From the NCBI GenBank assembly GCA_031287565.1, contig JAITSS010000072.1:1-64000 (forward strand): 64,000 bases of DNA, written 5' to 3'. This DNA comes from Desulfobulbaceae bacterium. GTDB lineage: Bacteria > Desulfobacterota > Desulfobulbia > Desulfobulbales > Desulfocapsaceae. Below, in pieces: positions 45,606 through 54,584 of the stretch (its first letter is position 1; each line of letters opens with the position of its first letter). Under the pieces are notes generated by a model. That model ran no database searches. It was not told the origin of the DNA and saw only the letters and a program-made list of their open reading frames with translations. The translations under genes and the position numbers were made by a program.

Positions 45606-46592
45606 ATGAACAACACACCTCATCTATCCCTTGAATCATCACTCCGCGCATTATCAGAAGAAATCAGCCAGGGTCGTCGTTTAACCGTTGATGAAGCGCT
45701 GACCTTGGCTGAAAACGCGCCGCCGCCGGAATTGTTCGCCTTAGCCGACCAGTTGCGCCGCCATTTTCAAGGCGACCGCGCCGATTTCTGTTCAATCGTC
45801 AACGCCCGTTCCGGACGCTGTTCGGAAGACTGCGCCTTCTGCGCCCAATCGTCGCGCCACCATACCGGCGCGGTCTGTTATGAACAGCTTGACGCCGAAA
45901 CCATCCTCGCCCTGGCCAAAGAAAATGAAGCTGCGGGCGTGACCCGCTTTTCCCTCGTCACCGCCGGACGGAACCTGACCGATAACCAGATTGAATATTT
46001 CGCGGCCCTCTTCGTCCACCTGGGCCACGAAACCCAGCTGTCGCTCTGCGCTTCGATGGGTTTTCTCACACCGGAGCAGGCGACCAGATTGCGGACGGCG
46101 GGGGTGTCGCGCTACCACTGCAACCTGGAAACTAGCGAATCATTTTTCTCTGAAATCTGCACAAGTCACAGTTTTAACGAGAAAAAAGAGACTCTGCGTA
46201 TCGCCCGCGACGCCGGGATGTCGCTCTGCTCCGGCGGCATCATCGGCATGGGAGAAAGCCGCCGTCAGCGCTTTGAATTGGCTGTGAGCCTGCGACAACT
46301 CGCCGTCGATTCTATCCCGCTCAACATTCTTGACCCGATTCCTGGCACGCCGCTAGCGCATCAATCACCACTCGACGCCGATGAAATTATCCTGACCATC
46401 GCCATGTTTCGCATCCTGCACCCCGACGCGACGCTCCGTACCGCCGGTGGTCGCGCCCAGCTTGGCTCGCGACAGGCCGATTGTTTTCGCGCCGGCGCGG
46501 GCGGCGCCATTGTCGGCAATTACCTGACTACTTTGGGCCGCAATATCGCAAGCGACCGCGCCATGTTCGCCGAATTAGGATTTTCTCTGTAA
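45606..46592 (+). CDS. bioB: Biotin synthase
   Basis: This radical-SAM enzyme inserts sulfur into dethiobiotin. The 328-residue protein has the C-x3-C-x2-C cluster in CSEDCAFCAQS (about residues 72-79) and NLETSE. It is first of a four-gene biotin operon (bioB-bioA-bioF-bioG). No BirA operator palindrome was obvious in the 30-base gap upstream. Confidence 0.94.
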   Translation: MNNTPHLSLESSLRALSEEISQGRRLTVDEALTLAENAPPPELFALADQLRRHFQGDRADFCSIVNARSGRCSEDCAFCAQSSRHHTGAVCYEQLDAETILALAKENEAAGVTRFSLVTAGRNLTDNQIEYFAALFVHLGHETQLSLCASMGFLTPEQATRLRTAGVSRYHCNLETSESFFSEICTSHSFNEKKETLRIARDAGMSLCSGGIIGMGESRRQRFELAVSLRQLAVDSIPLNILDPIPGTPLAHQSPLDADEIILTIAMFRILHPDATLRTAGGRAQLGSRQADCFRAGAGGAIVGNYLTTLGRNIASDRAMFAELGFSL

Positions 46593-46604
46593 GGTTCATC
46601 CACC

Positions 46605-47891
46605 ATGGATACTCCCCCATCCGCCGACCGGCTGATCGAAGAAGATCGCCGCGTTCTCTGGCATCCCTATGCGGCGGCGAACAGCGCCCTGCCCCTCTTC
46701 GCGGTGGCGCGGGCCACGGGATGCCGTCTTCTTCTCGCGGATGGCCGCGAACTGATCGACGGCATGGCCTCGTGGTGGGCGGCGATCCACGGCTATAACC
46801 ACCCACGTCTGAACGCCGCCGCGACCCGGCAATTGGCAAATATGTCGCATGTGATGTTCGGCGGCCTAACCCACGAACCGGCGGTGCGTTTGGCCATGCT
46901 TTTAACGGAATTAACTGGACAGGATCGAGTCTTTTTCTGCGATTCCGGCTCGGTGGCGGTGGAAGTGGCAATGAAAATGGCCATGCAATACCAAATCGCC
47001 CGACGACGACAACAAAAAAACAAATTCGTCACCATATGCGGCGGCTACCACGGCGACACCCTGCACGCGATGTCGGTCTGCGACCCGGATACCGGGATGC
47101 ACCAGCTCTGGCGCGGCCTTTTGCCGCGCTACCATTTCGCGCCGCGTCCCAAAAGCCGCTTCGACAGCGCCTGGCTGCCAAACGATACCGAAGCGCTGGA
47201 AGCGATTCTCAAGGCCCGCCATGAAGAACTCTGCGCCCTGATTCTCGAACCAATTGTCCAGGGCGCGGGCGGCATGTGGTTTTATCATCCTGAATATCTG
47301 CGGGTGGCGCGGGATTTGTGCCGCCGCTACGATGTTCTGTTCATCGCCGACGAGATTGCCACCGGTTTCGGGCGCAGCGGCAAACTCTTCGCCTGCGAAC
47401 ACGCCGGAGTAAAACCGGATATTCTCTGTCTCGGCAAAGCCCTGACCGGCGGCTATCTGACTCTGGCGGCAACTTTGTGCGCCGACGAAATCGCGGCGAC
47501 AATTTCCATGGGTGAACCGGGCGTATTCATGCACGGCCCGACCTTCATGGCCAACCCATTGGCCTGCGCCGTGGCCCTCGAATCGGTGCGGATGCTCGTG
47601 CAAAGCAACTGGCAAAGCGCCGTTGGCGGTATTGAACGCGCGCTGGCCGCCAACCTCAAACGCTGCGCCAGCCTGCCGACCGTGCGCGACACGCGGGCGC
47701 TGGGGGCAATCGGCGTGGTCGAAACCGTGGCGCCAATCAACATGGCAAGCATGACGCGACGACTGGTTGAACTGGGCGTCTGGTTGCGACCGTTTGGACA
47801 TTTGCTCTACACCATGCCGCCTTATTGCATTTCAGAAAGCGAACTGCGGCGTCTCTGCGACGCGATGTTCGAGGTCTTACAACCGGAATAA
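46605..47891 (+). CDS. bioA: Adenosylmethionine-8-amino-7-oxononanoate transaminase
   Basis: The 428-residue PLP enzyme of biotin synthesis converts KAPA to DAPA. RVLWHPYAA at the N-terminus and the substrate motif MASWWAA are typical. ADEIATGFGRSG, the internal-aldimine Lys in LGKALTGG, and GPTFMANPLAC all fit. It starts 12 bases after bioB. Confidence 0.94.
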   Translation: MDTPPSADRLIEEDRRVLWHPYAAANSALPLFAVARATGCRLLLADGRELIDGMASWWAAIHGYNHPRLNAAATRQLANMSHVMFGGLTHEPAVRLAMLLTELTGQDRVFFCDSGSVAVEVAMKMAMQYQIARRRQQKNKFVTICGGYHGDTLHAMSVCDPDTGMHQLWRGLLPRYHFAPRPKSRFDSAWLPNDTEALEAILKARHEELCALILEPIVQGAGGMWFYHPEYLRVARDLCRRYDVLFIADEIATGFGRSGKLFACEHAGVKPDILCLGKALTGGYLTLAATLCADEIAATISMGEPGVFMHGPTFMANPLACAVALESVRMLVQSNWQSAVGGIERALAANLKRCASLPTVRDTRALGAIGVVETVAPINMASMTRRLVELGVWLRPFGHLLYTMPPYCISESELRRLCDAMFEVLQPE

Positions 47892-47895
47892 TACT

Positions 47896-49095
47896 ATGAA
47901 TTCATCCCCGCCCGACTACGCGGCGCGCCTGCATCGGCTCGCGGCTCGTGGTCGTTTGCGCACGCTTACCCCCTTGCATGGACGCGACGGTTGTTCTGTC
48001 GCGGCGCAAGGCCAACGCCTTATGAACCTCAGCTCGAACGACTATCTTGGTTTGGGTGGAAACGCCACATTGCTGCGGGAATTCTATGCGGCAATGAACG
48101 AGAATAACGCCTTAGATGCCTATGCGCCGGGCGCGCTTTCCTCGCGACTCCTGACCGGCGATAGCGAAGCCGCGCAAGCGCTTGAACGCTCGCTGGCCGA
48201 TTCATACCAAGCCGAAGCCGCCTTGCTGTTCAACTCCGGCTACCACGCCAACATCGGCATTTTGCCCGCCCTGTACGGCAAAGGCGATTTGATTCTCTCT
48301 GACAAACTGAATCACGCCTCAATCCACGACGGCTTGCGCCTGGCGGCGGCGGCGCACAAGCGGTATCGCCACGGCGATTATGCCAATCTGCGCCAGCTGC
48401 TGCAACGCCACCGCGCCGACTTTCGCCGGGCGGTGATTGTCAGTGAATCGGTGTTCAGCATGGATGGCGACTTCGCTGACTTGGCTGAACTCATCGCCAT
48501 AAAACGACAATTTGCGGCTGAACTCTATCTCGATGAAGCGCACGCCGTCGGCCTGTACGGCGCGACCGGTTTGGGCTGGGCCGAGGCGCGGGCTTGCCTT
48601 GGCGAGATTGATTTTTTGCTGGGAACCTTCGGCAAAGCCTGCGCTTCAACCGGCGCGTTTCTTATCTGTTCCGAAGAAATACGCCGAATGCTGATCAACC
48701 ACAGTCGCTCGTTGATATTCACCACCGCCATGCCGCCGGTCAGCGTCACGTGGAACCGTTTTATCTGGGCCAAGCTTCGGCAATACACATCAGCGCGGGC
48801 GCATCTCATGCGCATCGCCCAAGCCCTGCGTGACAGCCTGCGCCAGCATGGTCTGGCCACCCATGGCGAAAGCAACATCGTGCCGGTGTTGCTTGGCGAC
48901 GCTCAACTGACCATACAGGTCGCGGAATCCCTGCGGAATCAGGGCTATCTTGCCTTACCAGTGCGACCACCCACCGTGCCAGAGGGGACATCACGCTTGC
49001 GTTTGTCGCTCACCGCCGCAATGCAATGGGATGATTTGAAAAATGTGCCGACCGCCATTTGTCGAGCCATCGCCATCGCGCCTAAGGGAACCTGA
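47896..49095 (+). CDS. bioF: 8-amino-7-oxononanoate synthase
   Basis: The 399-residue PLP-dependent alpha-oxoamine synthase condenses pimeloyl-ACP with alanine. The glycine-rich SSNDYLGLG, DEAHAVGLYG and PLP-Lys site GTFGKACASTG fit the family. The ATG at 47896 follows bioA by 4 bases and the stop overlaps bioG (TGATG). Confidence 0.92.
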   Translation: MNSSPPDYAARLHRLAARGRLRTLTPLHGRDGCSVAAQGQRLMNLSSNDYLGLGGNATLLREFYAAMNENNALDAYAPGALSSRLLTGDSEAAQALERSLADSYQAEAALLFNSGYHANIGILPALYGKGDLILSDKLNHASIHDGLRLAAAAHKRYRHGDYANLRQLLQRHRADFRRAVIVSESVFSMDGDFADLAELIAIKRQFAAELYLDEAHAVGLYGATGLGWAEARACLGEIDFLLGTFGKACASTGAFLICSEEIRRMLINHSRSLIFTTAMPPVSVTWNRFIWAKLRQYTSARAHLMRIAQALRDSLRQHGLATHGESNIVPVLLGDAQLTIQVAESLRNQGYLALPVRPPTVPEGTSRLRLSLTAAMQWDDLKNVPTAICRAIAIAPKGT

Positions 49096-49826
49096 TGCGG
49101 GCGACATGGCTACGCCAGCAACGCGAGGCCAAGGCGCTCATCCTGTTCTGTAACGGCTTCGGCATGGATCAACAGCCGTTTCAAGCGCTGGACAGTCGCG
49201 ATTATGATGTGCTCTGCCTGTTCGATTATCACGATTTGCAAGCGCCAGGCGCGTTGCCACAGCTTTTGACCGAGTATGAGCGCTGTTTCCTCGTCGCCTG
49301 GTCGATGGGGGTGTGGGTTGGCCAGCATTTGTGCGGCGACTATGCCGATTTGCTCGCTGGCGCCATCGCCATCAACGGCACGCTGACGCCAATTGACGCC
49401 GCCACCGGCATCGCGCCAACGGTCTTCAGCGCCACCGCCGACGACTGGAATGAACAGGCGCGAGACAAATTTTACCGGCGCATGTTTATGGAAGACGCGG
49501 ACTTTCGCCGTTTCGTCGCTCAACCACCAAAGCGCTCATGCGCTGAACAAAAAGAAGAACTGCTGGCGCTGATCCGGCAGACGCGACAATCCGAGACGGT
49601 TTCGCCAGACCGTTCCATCTATACCTTGGCGGTCATCGCGACGAACGACCGCATCTTCGCCAGCCGCAATCAGCGCCGCGCCTGGCAGGGAAGAGCCACC
49701 GTTCAGGCGCGCGGCGGCCACTTCCCGTTTTACGATTTCGCGGCTTGGGACGATATTGTGGCGCTCACAGCCACTTCTTCAGCCGAAAAAGAAAAAGTGT
49801 CAGGGCCGAGGATAAAACCATCATGA
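49095..49826 (+). CDS. bioG: Pimeloyl-ACP methyl ester carboxylesterase (BioG/DUF452)
   Basis: The 243-residue alpha/beta hydrolase of the BioG type replaces BioH. The nucleophile is in AWSMGVW, and the catalytic His is in RGGHFPF. FCNGFGMD is the BioG opening. It frees pimeloyl-ACP for BioF. The last 62 bases overlap the convergent corA gene, and the terminal ~15 residues look non-homologous, so the protein tail is probably recent. Confidence 0.88.
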   Translation: MRATWLRQQREAKALILFCNGFGMDQQPFQALDSRDYDVLCLFDYHDLQAPGALPQLLTEYERCFLVAWSMGVWVGQHLCGDYADLLAGAIAINGTLTPIDAATGIAPTVFSATADDWNEQARDKFYRRMFMEDADFRRFVAQPPKRSCAEQKEELLALIRQTRQSETVSPDRSIYTLAVIATNDRIFASRNQRRAWQGRATVQARGGHFPFYDFAAWDDIVALTATSSAEKEKVSGPRIKPS

Positions 49827-50688
49827 ACAGGGCCAGCGGATAGCCAAAACGCAGACGCAACTCCGGCATAACATCGAAATTCATGCCGTAAATCGCGCCA
49901 ATCAGCGTCGGCGGCAAAAACATCACGGTGACGACGGTAAAAATTTTGATCACCCGATTCTGCTCGATGCCGACCAAACCCAGAAAGGTATTCTGTAAAA
50001 ATTCCAGACGTTCAAAATTAAATGAAGCGTGGTCGAGCAGCGAATCGACATCTTTGATCATGATAGTGATGTCGGTTTCCTCATCCTTTGGCGCTAATCG
50101 ACTTCTTAAAAGCGATGAAAGTATGCGTTGTTTTTCGATAATGTTTTCGCGGATAGTGATGGTCGCGGTCTGAAGCGCGGCGATTTTAAGAAGCAGATCG
50201 CGGTCGGTATCCTGTCCCGCCGCCAGATGAGTACTGATCGTATTGATTTTCGCCGTGATATGCTCAATAAAATCGGCGTCAAAATCAATGCGCGTCGCCA
50301 TAATCGCCAAAAAAACATCGTTGCCGTCGTTTGGTCTGAGGGCGCGGAGTTTTTGCAACACCTCGGAAAAAGTACGAAATTCCATGGAGCGCTGTGTGAA
50401 AAGCGCCTTATTTTTCAGGATAAAGGATACCGGTGAATTGCAGAAAAAATCACCTGTCTGAAACAGGAAATTCATATTGACGCCGATTTCGTCTTCGGTT
50501 TCGACATAGCGAGAACTGCTTTCGATCTCCTCGCTCTCCTGCCGCGTGAACAATTCAACGGCAAAATAGTCCTCGACCAGCCGTCGTTCTTCGACGCTCG
50601 GATTGATCAGATCGACCCAGAAGACAGTGGGCGCGGGTTCTTCGATCAGTTGGGCATGTCCATTTTCGAGGGTATAATAATTGACCAT
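49765..50688 (-). CDS. corA: CorA-family divalent-cation transporter
   Basis: The 307-residue product belongs to the pentameric Mg2+/Co2+ channel family. A large cytosolic helical domain is followed by two C-terminal membrane helices with the signature YGMNF between them. The protein ends in an FRLKKWL basic tail. The ATG at 50688 has a GGGAG just upstream. It is downstream of the deacetylase gene on the minus strand. Its stop lies inside bioG. Confidence 0.9.
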   Translation of the reverse strand: MVNYYTLENGHAQLIEEPAPTVFWVDLINPSVEERRLVEDYFAVELFTRQESEEIESSSRYVETEDEIGVNMNFLFQTGDFFCNSPVSFILKNKALFTQRSMEFRTFSEVLQKLRALRPNDGNDVFLAIMATRIDFDADFIEHITAKINTISTHLAAGQDTDRDLLLKIAALQTATITIRENIIEKQRILSSLLRSRLAPKDEETDITIMIKDVDSLLDHASFNFERLEFLQNTFLGLVGIEQNRVIKIFTVVTVMFLPPTLIGAIYGMNFDVMPELRLRFGYPLALFMMVLSSALTLFLFRLKKWL

Positions 50689-50737
50689 AGCTCCCTTCGC
50701 TCCATGTCCAAATTGATCCGATTTCAGGTATTTTTTC

Positions 50738-51529
50738 TCAGTCTGTTTCGCCAAGCAAACGATCAAGCGCGACCACGCCGAAACCCCGCGCCTCAAGACC
50801 GGCAAAGAGCCAATCCAACTCAGCCAGCCATGTGGCGACACAAGCCTTTTTCGGCGGCGCGTCGTGTAAAAGAAGAATATCATCACCGCGAATATCCGCG
50901 AGAATTCTCCTGGCCAGACCATCAATGCGCCTGTTGCCGAGATCACGGGGACGACGGCGAAACGTCACCACGTCCAAACCGAAGGCAAGCGCGGCGGCGG
51001 CATAGCGCGGGGTCACAATGCCAATCGGCGGTCGGAAATATTTTGTCTGTATACCCAATTCGGCGAGAATTTTTTGTGTCTCGCCGATTTCTTTTCGCAC
51101 CCGCCCAGCGCCGCGAAACATCAGCAGATTATCATGAGTCGTGGAATGATTACCAATCAGATGACCGTCGTTGGCTATTTGCCTAACTAAATCAGGAAAA
51201 CGTCGCGCCGGTTCGCCATTGACGAAAAAGCAGGCGACAATGCCGCGATTTCGTAAAAAATCCAGTAAGTCCGGGGTAGAATCAGGATTCGGGCCGTCGT
51301 CAAATGTTATGGAAATCCAGGGCCTGCCGCTCCTTCCACGACTGATAACCGGCAAAAAAAAACGACTGGCCGAAAAAAACGGCGCGATAAAGCAGGCGAT
51401 AACAAAAGCTGAAAGAGGAACAATCGCCAGCTTGGGTAGAGAGAAAAGGAAGGGCGCGGCCAATGTCAGCGCGAGAAAACCGCATTGTTCCGCCGGGGAA
51501 TAGGCGCATATCGGACGGAAAAAACGCAT
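50738..51529 (-). CDS. Polysaccharide deacetylase (NodB-type, membrane-anchored)
   Basis: The 263-residue protein has two hydrophobic N-terminal helices (about 20-65) followed by a NodB domain. The metal and catalytic motifs are visible: TFDDGP (catalytic Asp and metal Asp), H-S-T-T-H (metal His), and FRPPIG. It likely deacetylates a cell-wall or surface glycan from the periplasmic face. It begins 2 bases after the GT25 gene stop, so they are co-transcribed. Confidence 0.86.
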   Translation of the reverse strand: MRFFRPICAYSPAEQCGFLALTLAAPFLFSLPKLAIVPLSAFVIACFIAPFFSASRFFLPVISRGRSGRPWISITFDDGPNPDSTPDLLDFLRNRGIVACFFVNGEPARRFPDLVRQIANDGHLIGNHSTTHDNLLMFRGAGRVRKEIGETQKILAELGIQTKYFRPPIGIVTPRYAAAALAFGLDVVTFRRRPRDLGNRRIDGLARRILADIRGDDILLLHDAPPKKACVATWLAELDWLFAGLEARGFGVVALDRLLGETD

Positions 51530-51531
51530 GG

Positions 51532-52272
51532 TCAGCACCAAAAAATCAGCGCCGCGACCAATAAAATCACAAGCGCATGTAGCGCAAGAATCAAACGGCG
51601 ATGGCAATGGAAAAATTCATTCATTTTTTGCAAACGCGCCAAACCGCCCAAGGCGCGGCGCGCGGCGTCAAGAAGCAGATATGGTTTGTTATCTGAACTA
51701 GCATCAGATTGAAAGGCAATTGCCGGGTATACCGTATAAAAACCGTCCTGCGGCAGATCGCGCAAAAAATCGTCGTAGGGCTGACCGCTCCAAAAATATT
51801 CGCGCAGAATCCGCGCCGCAAAAGCACTATTTATAGCATAGGCATGAGCCAGCGTTTGGAAGGCGACGCCGCGAATTGACGGGTAATGAGAAGGCCAGGA
51901 TTTTTTCACCATGCAACCGAGAAACAAGATATTCCAATGCGGCTCAGTGGTGACAAAACGCCCAATGTCGCGCATGATCGACGCGGAACATCTCGATAAA
52001 GAAAAAAACACATCATCCTCAAAGACTAAAAAACGACGCGCCTGGTGGGCGATTCCTTTTTGCAAACAGGCGCAATGCGACTCATAGATACCTTGGGCAA
52101 TATCGGTTGAATGGCGCGTAACCAAGTGAAACTCCAATATATTTTCAAGACCTATCTCCGCAAAGCGCTTTTTGACCGCCGCGCGGCGATCATGGCGATC
52201 TATCAAAGAAATACAGTATGCGCGATCAAAGCAGCGCCAGTCCACCTGTCGGTTCGTCTCGTTATTGGCCAT
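51532..52272 (-). CDS. Family 25 glycosyltransferase-like protein
   Basis: The 246-residue protein resembles LPS-type GT25 enzymes: an opening AYCISLIDRHDRR, ESHCACLQKGI and VFEDDVF (metal-binding EDD), then a conserved HAYAINSAFA. A C-terminal membrane helix anchors it, which is unusual for the family. It is the first gene of a minus-strand surface-glycan operon with the deacetylase and corA. Confidence 0.75.
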   Translation of the reverse strand: MANNETNRQVDWRCFDRAYCISLIDRHDRRAAVKKRFAEIGLENILEFHLVTRHSTDIAQGIYESHCACLQKGIAHQARRFLVFEDDVFFSLSRCSASIMRDIGRFVTTEPHWNILFLGCMVKKSWPSHYPSIRGVAFQTLAHAYAINSAFAARILREYFWSGQPYDDFLRDLPQDGFYTVYPAIAFQSDASSDNKPYLLLDAARRALGGLARLQKMNEFFHCHRRLILALHALVILLVAALIFWC

Positions 52273-52328
52273 GAAATCGCCTTGCGGTCTTGAAGCAAGA
52301 TGCCATATTATCGCCCGAACTCATCAAA

Positions 52329-52380
52329 GGGCACCTCGAAAAATTCATGTTTAATGCTAGGATTTATCGGGTGCATCATT
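52329..52380. repeat. Inverted repeat, left copy (partner 58531-58584)
   Basis: Positions 52334-52366 equal the reverse complement of 58547-58578 except for one extra A. Weaker similarity extends over about 50 bases on both sides. It contains the degenerate element GGGCACCTCGAAAAATTCA that recurs in the region. Confidence 0.9.
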
Positions 52381-52383
52381 GAA

Positions 52384-52417
52384 GGGTGGCTCGAAAGATT
52401 CATATTTTCACCCAAAC
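52384..52417. repeat. 34-bp direct repeat, first copy
   Basis: It is identical over 34 bases to 52745-52778. It can form a short GGGTG/CACCC stem around the dispersed element. Both copies are followed within 20 bases by ACGTCA. The distance between copies is 361 bases. Confidence 0.95.
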
Positions 52418-52470
52418 TGAAAAACTTACGTCACGCCTGCGCGGACACGACGGCTCTAGACCGCGCTTTC

Positions 52471-52545
52471 TTCCGTCATTGCCGCGCCAGCGGGAATCCA
52501 GACTGCCCGTTTCTCGACATTTTCTCGATGCCCCTGGACGCCCGC
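52471..52545. repeat. Tandem palindrome-rich repeat, unit 1
   Basis: This 75-base unit is repeated at 52580-52654 with three mismatches (period 109). It starts with the palindrome-forming TCATTGCCGCGCCAGCGGGAATCCA, written in part as CGCGCCAGCGGGAATCC, a typical dispersed extragenic palindrome. Confidence 0.9.
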
Positions 52546-52554
52546 CTGCGCGGG

Positions 52555-52654
52555 CATGACGGCTGTAGGCCGCATTTGATTCCGTCATTCCCGCGCCAGC
52601 GGGAATCCAGACTGCCCGTTTCTCGGCATTTTCTCGATGCCCCTGGATGCCCGC
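52555..52654. repeat. Tandem repeat unit 2 and mirror copy of the right-hand cluster
   Basis: Positions 52580-52654 are the second tandem unit. The overlapping stretch 52555-52609 is the reverse complement of 58097-58151 with 53 of 55 bases matching, linking the two repeat clusters in inverted orientation. Confidence 0.9.
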
Positions 52655-52744
52655 TGAAAATACGCGGGTATGACGAATTTTCATTGTTTTCTCCGGTGAA
52701 AATCTGCCGGGAAGAGCGTAGAATTCATGAACAGTCTTCTTCAT

Positions 52745-52778
52745 GGGTGGCTCGAAAGATTCATATTTTCACCCAAAC
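52745..52778. repeat. 34-bp direct repeat, second copy
   Basis: It is identical to 52384-52417. See that entry for the shared element and hairpin. Confidence 0.95.
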
Positions 52779-52885
52779 GAAAAAATATACGTCATTGTGG
52801 CGAAAACCGTAATCTCGTTGTTTCATCGCTATTTTTGACAATAGATTCCGGGTCAGGCCAGCAATGACACGGGGTCAAACCAAGG

Positions 52886-52925
52886 TGCTCCTAACTTCAA
52901 CGTGAATTTTCGAGGCGCCCTGAAT
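52886..52925. repeat. Direct repeat, left copy (partner 58951-58992)
   Basis: The stretch aligns with 58951-58992 in the same orientation, sharing CTCCTAAC at the start and AGG..CCCTGAAT at the end with a two-base indel and a few mismatches. It contains another copy of the dispersed element. Confidence 0.75.
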
Positions 52926-52933
52926 CAACAGCC

Positions 52934-53042
52934 CCTTGTCATTTCAGGTCTCTCGCTTCGCTTCGAGATAAAATCCGCGAGAAATTTCAATAAATATTAA
53001 CCACTTAAATTTCTCGTCGCTTCGCTCCTCGAAATGACAGGG
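52934..53042. repeat. Palindromic element with CTTCGCTTCGAGA-type core
   Basis: The ends form an imperfect inverted repeat (CCTTGTCATTTC with GAAATGACAGGG). The inside carries TCTCGCTTCGCTTCGAGA and TCGTCGCTTCGCTCCTCG. Such elements are dispersed in many draft genomes and give spurious peptides rich in EERSDE. Confidence 0.75.
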
Positions 53043-53153
53043 AAATATGCGTTGAACCGATTTTTCGAACCACCCCAAAATCATCCGCGCCTTACCTAAC
53101 AAAAAACGAATGTGGCGCGTATTCACTATTTTTTCCTTCGCGAGGTCATCAGC

Positions 53154-54584
53154 GTGCGTGTTGTGCTTGTTCATCCCTTAGGCTCCAACTGGGTTTCCGG
53201 CCATAAAGACGCCTCGTCCCTAGCCAATCGTATGCCGCCGATCGGCCTTTTATCCCTCGCGGCCTGGCTGGAAAAAGAGGGCATTGAGACAAAAATCATT
53301 GATTGCTTAGGGCCGACCGTCGCGCCGGGTGGAGTCGTCCAGCGCATCGTCCAAGAAGAACCGGATTTGCTTGGTTTTTCAACCACCACGTCGGCATTTC
53401 TTGATGCCTATCAACTTACAGAAAGCATCAAAAAGATAAAACCTAACTTGAAAACAGTCTTCGGCGGCGTCCATGTTTCAGCCATCGGCGGCGATTTGCT
53501 GCGGCAATTCCCAGAAATTGATTTTCTGGTCATGGGGGAAGGCGAAAGAACCTTGAGCGAATTGGCTTCCGGCAAAAATAGCGCGGAAATAGACGGACTT
53601 ATCTTTCGCAATGGCCAAGAAATCATCGTAAATCGGCCGCGAGAACCCATCGCCGACCTTGATTCCCTGCCCTTGCCAGCCTACGACAAGCTGGCCGGTT
53701 TTCCCAATCATTATCAATTACCGCTGTTCAGCTATATCAATGCGCCCGGCGCGACGATGATCACCAGTCGCGGCTGCCCCTATCAATGTTCATACTGCGA
53801 TCGCTCGGTTTTCAAACGCGGCTATCGCTTCAATTCGGCGGAGTATATTTATGAACACATGGCCTTTTTGCGTGGTCGTTTCGGCGTGCGGCACGTGAAT
53901 ATTTACGACGATCTGTTCACCTTGCACCGTGGGCGCATTGAAGCGCTCTGCGAAAGACTCATCGCCAAACCTTTGGCTATGCGCTTCAACTGCGCCGTGC
54001 GCGTCGGTCATGCCGATGACGACCTGCTACGATTGTTGCGACGCGCCGGTTGCCTGATGGTTTCTTTGGGTATAGAAAGCGGTGACGCCGCCCTGCTGGA
54101 AACCCACAAACCTGGCGTGTATGTGGATGATGTTAAAGCGACCGTCGCCCGCATTCAGGCGCGCGGACTGCGGGCCAAGGGGCTTTTTATGATGGGATTG
54201 CCCGGCGAAACCGAAGAATCCATAAAAAAAACCAGTGATTTCGTCATATCTTTAGGACTCGATGATATGAATATGGCGAAATTCACGCCGTTTCATGGCG
54301 CGCCGACCTGGAAAACCATTGGCCAATACGGAGAACTGAAAGAGGATTGGCGGCTGATGAATTGCCTGAATTTCGTCTTCCGCCCGTGGGGCATTCAGTC
54401 CTGGGAACGTCTTGACCAATTGTATAACACCCACGTCAAACGTTTTTATTCCGACCCTGGCTGGCGCCGACGCCTGGTAAAAAGATGCTGGCAACACCGA
54501 CACAGTTTCTGGCGGTTGCTGCGCCATATGCCAGGTTTTTTAGGGGCAATGCGAAGTTTTGAACCACAGCGAAAGAAATCATGA
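53154..54584 (+). CDS. B12-binding-type radical SAM protein
   Basis: The product is 476 residues. The N-terminal ~150 residues are a cobalamin-binding Rossmann-like domain (LVHPLG, PPIGLLSLAAWLE, GFSTTTS, VFGGVH, VMGEGE) without the classical DxHxxG histidine, as is common in this group. The radical SAM core begins at C208-x3-C212-x2-C215 (CPYQCSYC), with IESGD and GLPGETEES later. Members include methyltransferases and ring-forming enzymes of tetrapyrroles, hopanoids and natural products. The GTG at 53154 has GAGG 8 bases upstream; another GTG is at 53112. Its stop overlaps the dehydratase gene (ATGA), so both act in one pathway. Confidence 0.82.
   Translation: MRVVLVHPLGSNWVSGHKDASSLANRMPPIGLLSLAAWLEKEGIETKIIDCLGPTVAPGGVVQRIVQEEPDLLGFSTTTSAFLDAYQLTESIKKIKPNLKTVFGGVHVSAIGGDLLRQFPEIDFLVMGEGERTLSELASGKNSAEIDGLIFRNGQEIIVNRPREPIADLDSLPLPAYDKLAGFPNHYQLPLFSYINAPGATMITSRGCPYQCSYCDRSVFKRGYRFNSAEYIYEHMAFLRGRFGVRHVNIYDDLFTLHRGRIEALCERLIAKPLAMRFNCAVRVGHADDDLLRLLRRAGCLMVSLGIESGDAALLETHKPGVYVDDVKATVARIQARGLRAKGLFMMGLPGETEESIKKTSDFVISLGLDDMNMAKFTPFHGAPTWKTIGQYGELKEDWRLMNCLNFVFRPWGIQSWERLDQLYNTHVKRFYSDPGWRRRLVKRCWQHRHSFWRLLRHMPGFLGAMRSFEPQRKKS

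Noticed and set aside
46911-47801. 296-residue minus-strand reading frame inside bioA
   Set aside because: It is antisense to a clear bioA gene, its composition is that of a GC-rich shadow frame, and it has no domain.
52944-53174. Minus-strand reading frame with an EERSDEK-type peptide
   Set aside because: This peptide is the known translation of a dispersed palindromic repeat and has no start signal. Treated as non-coding.
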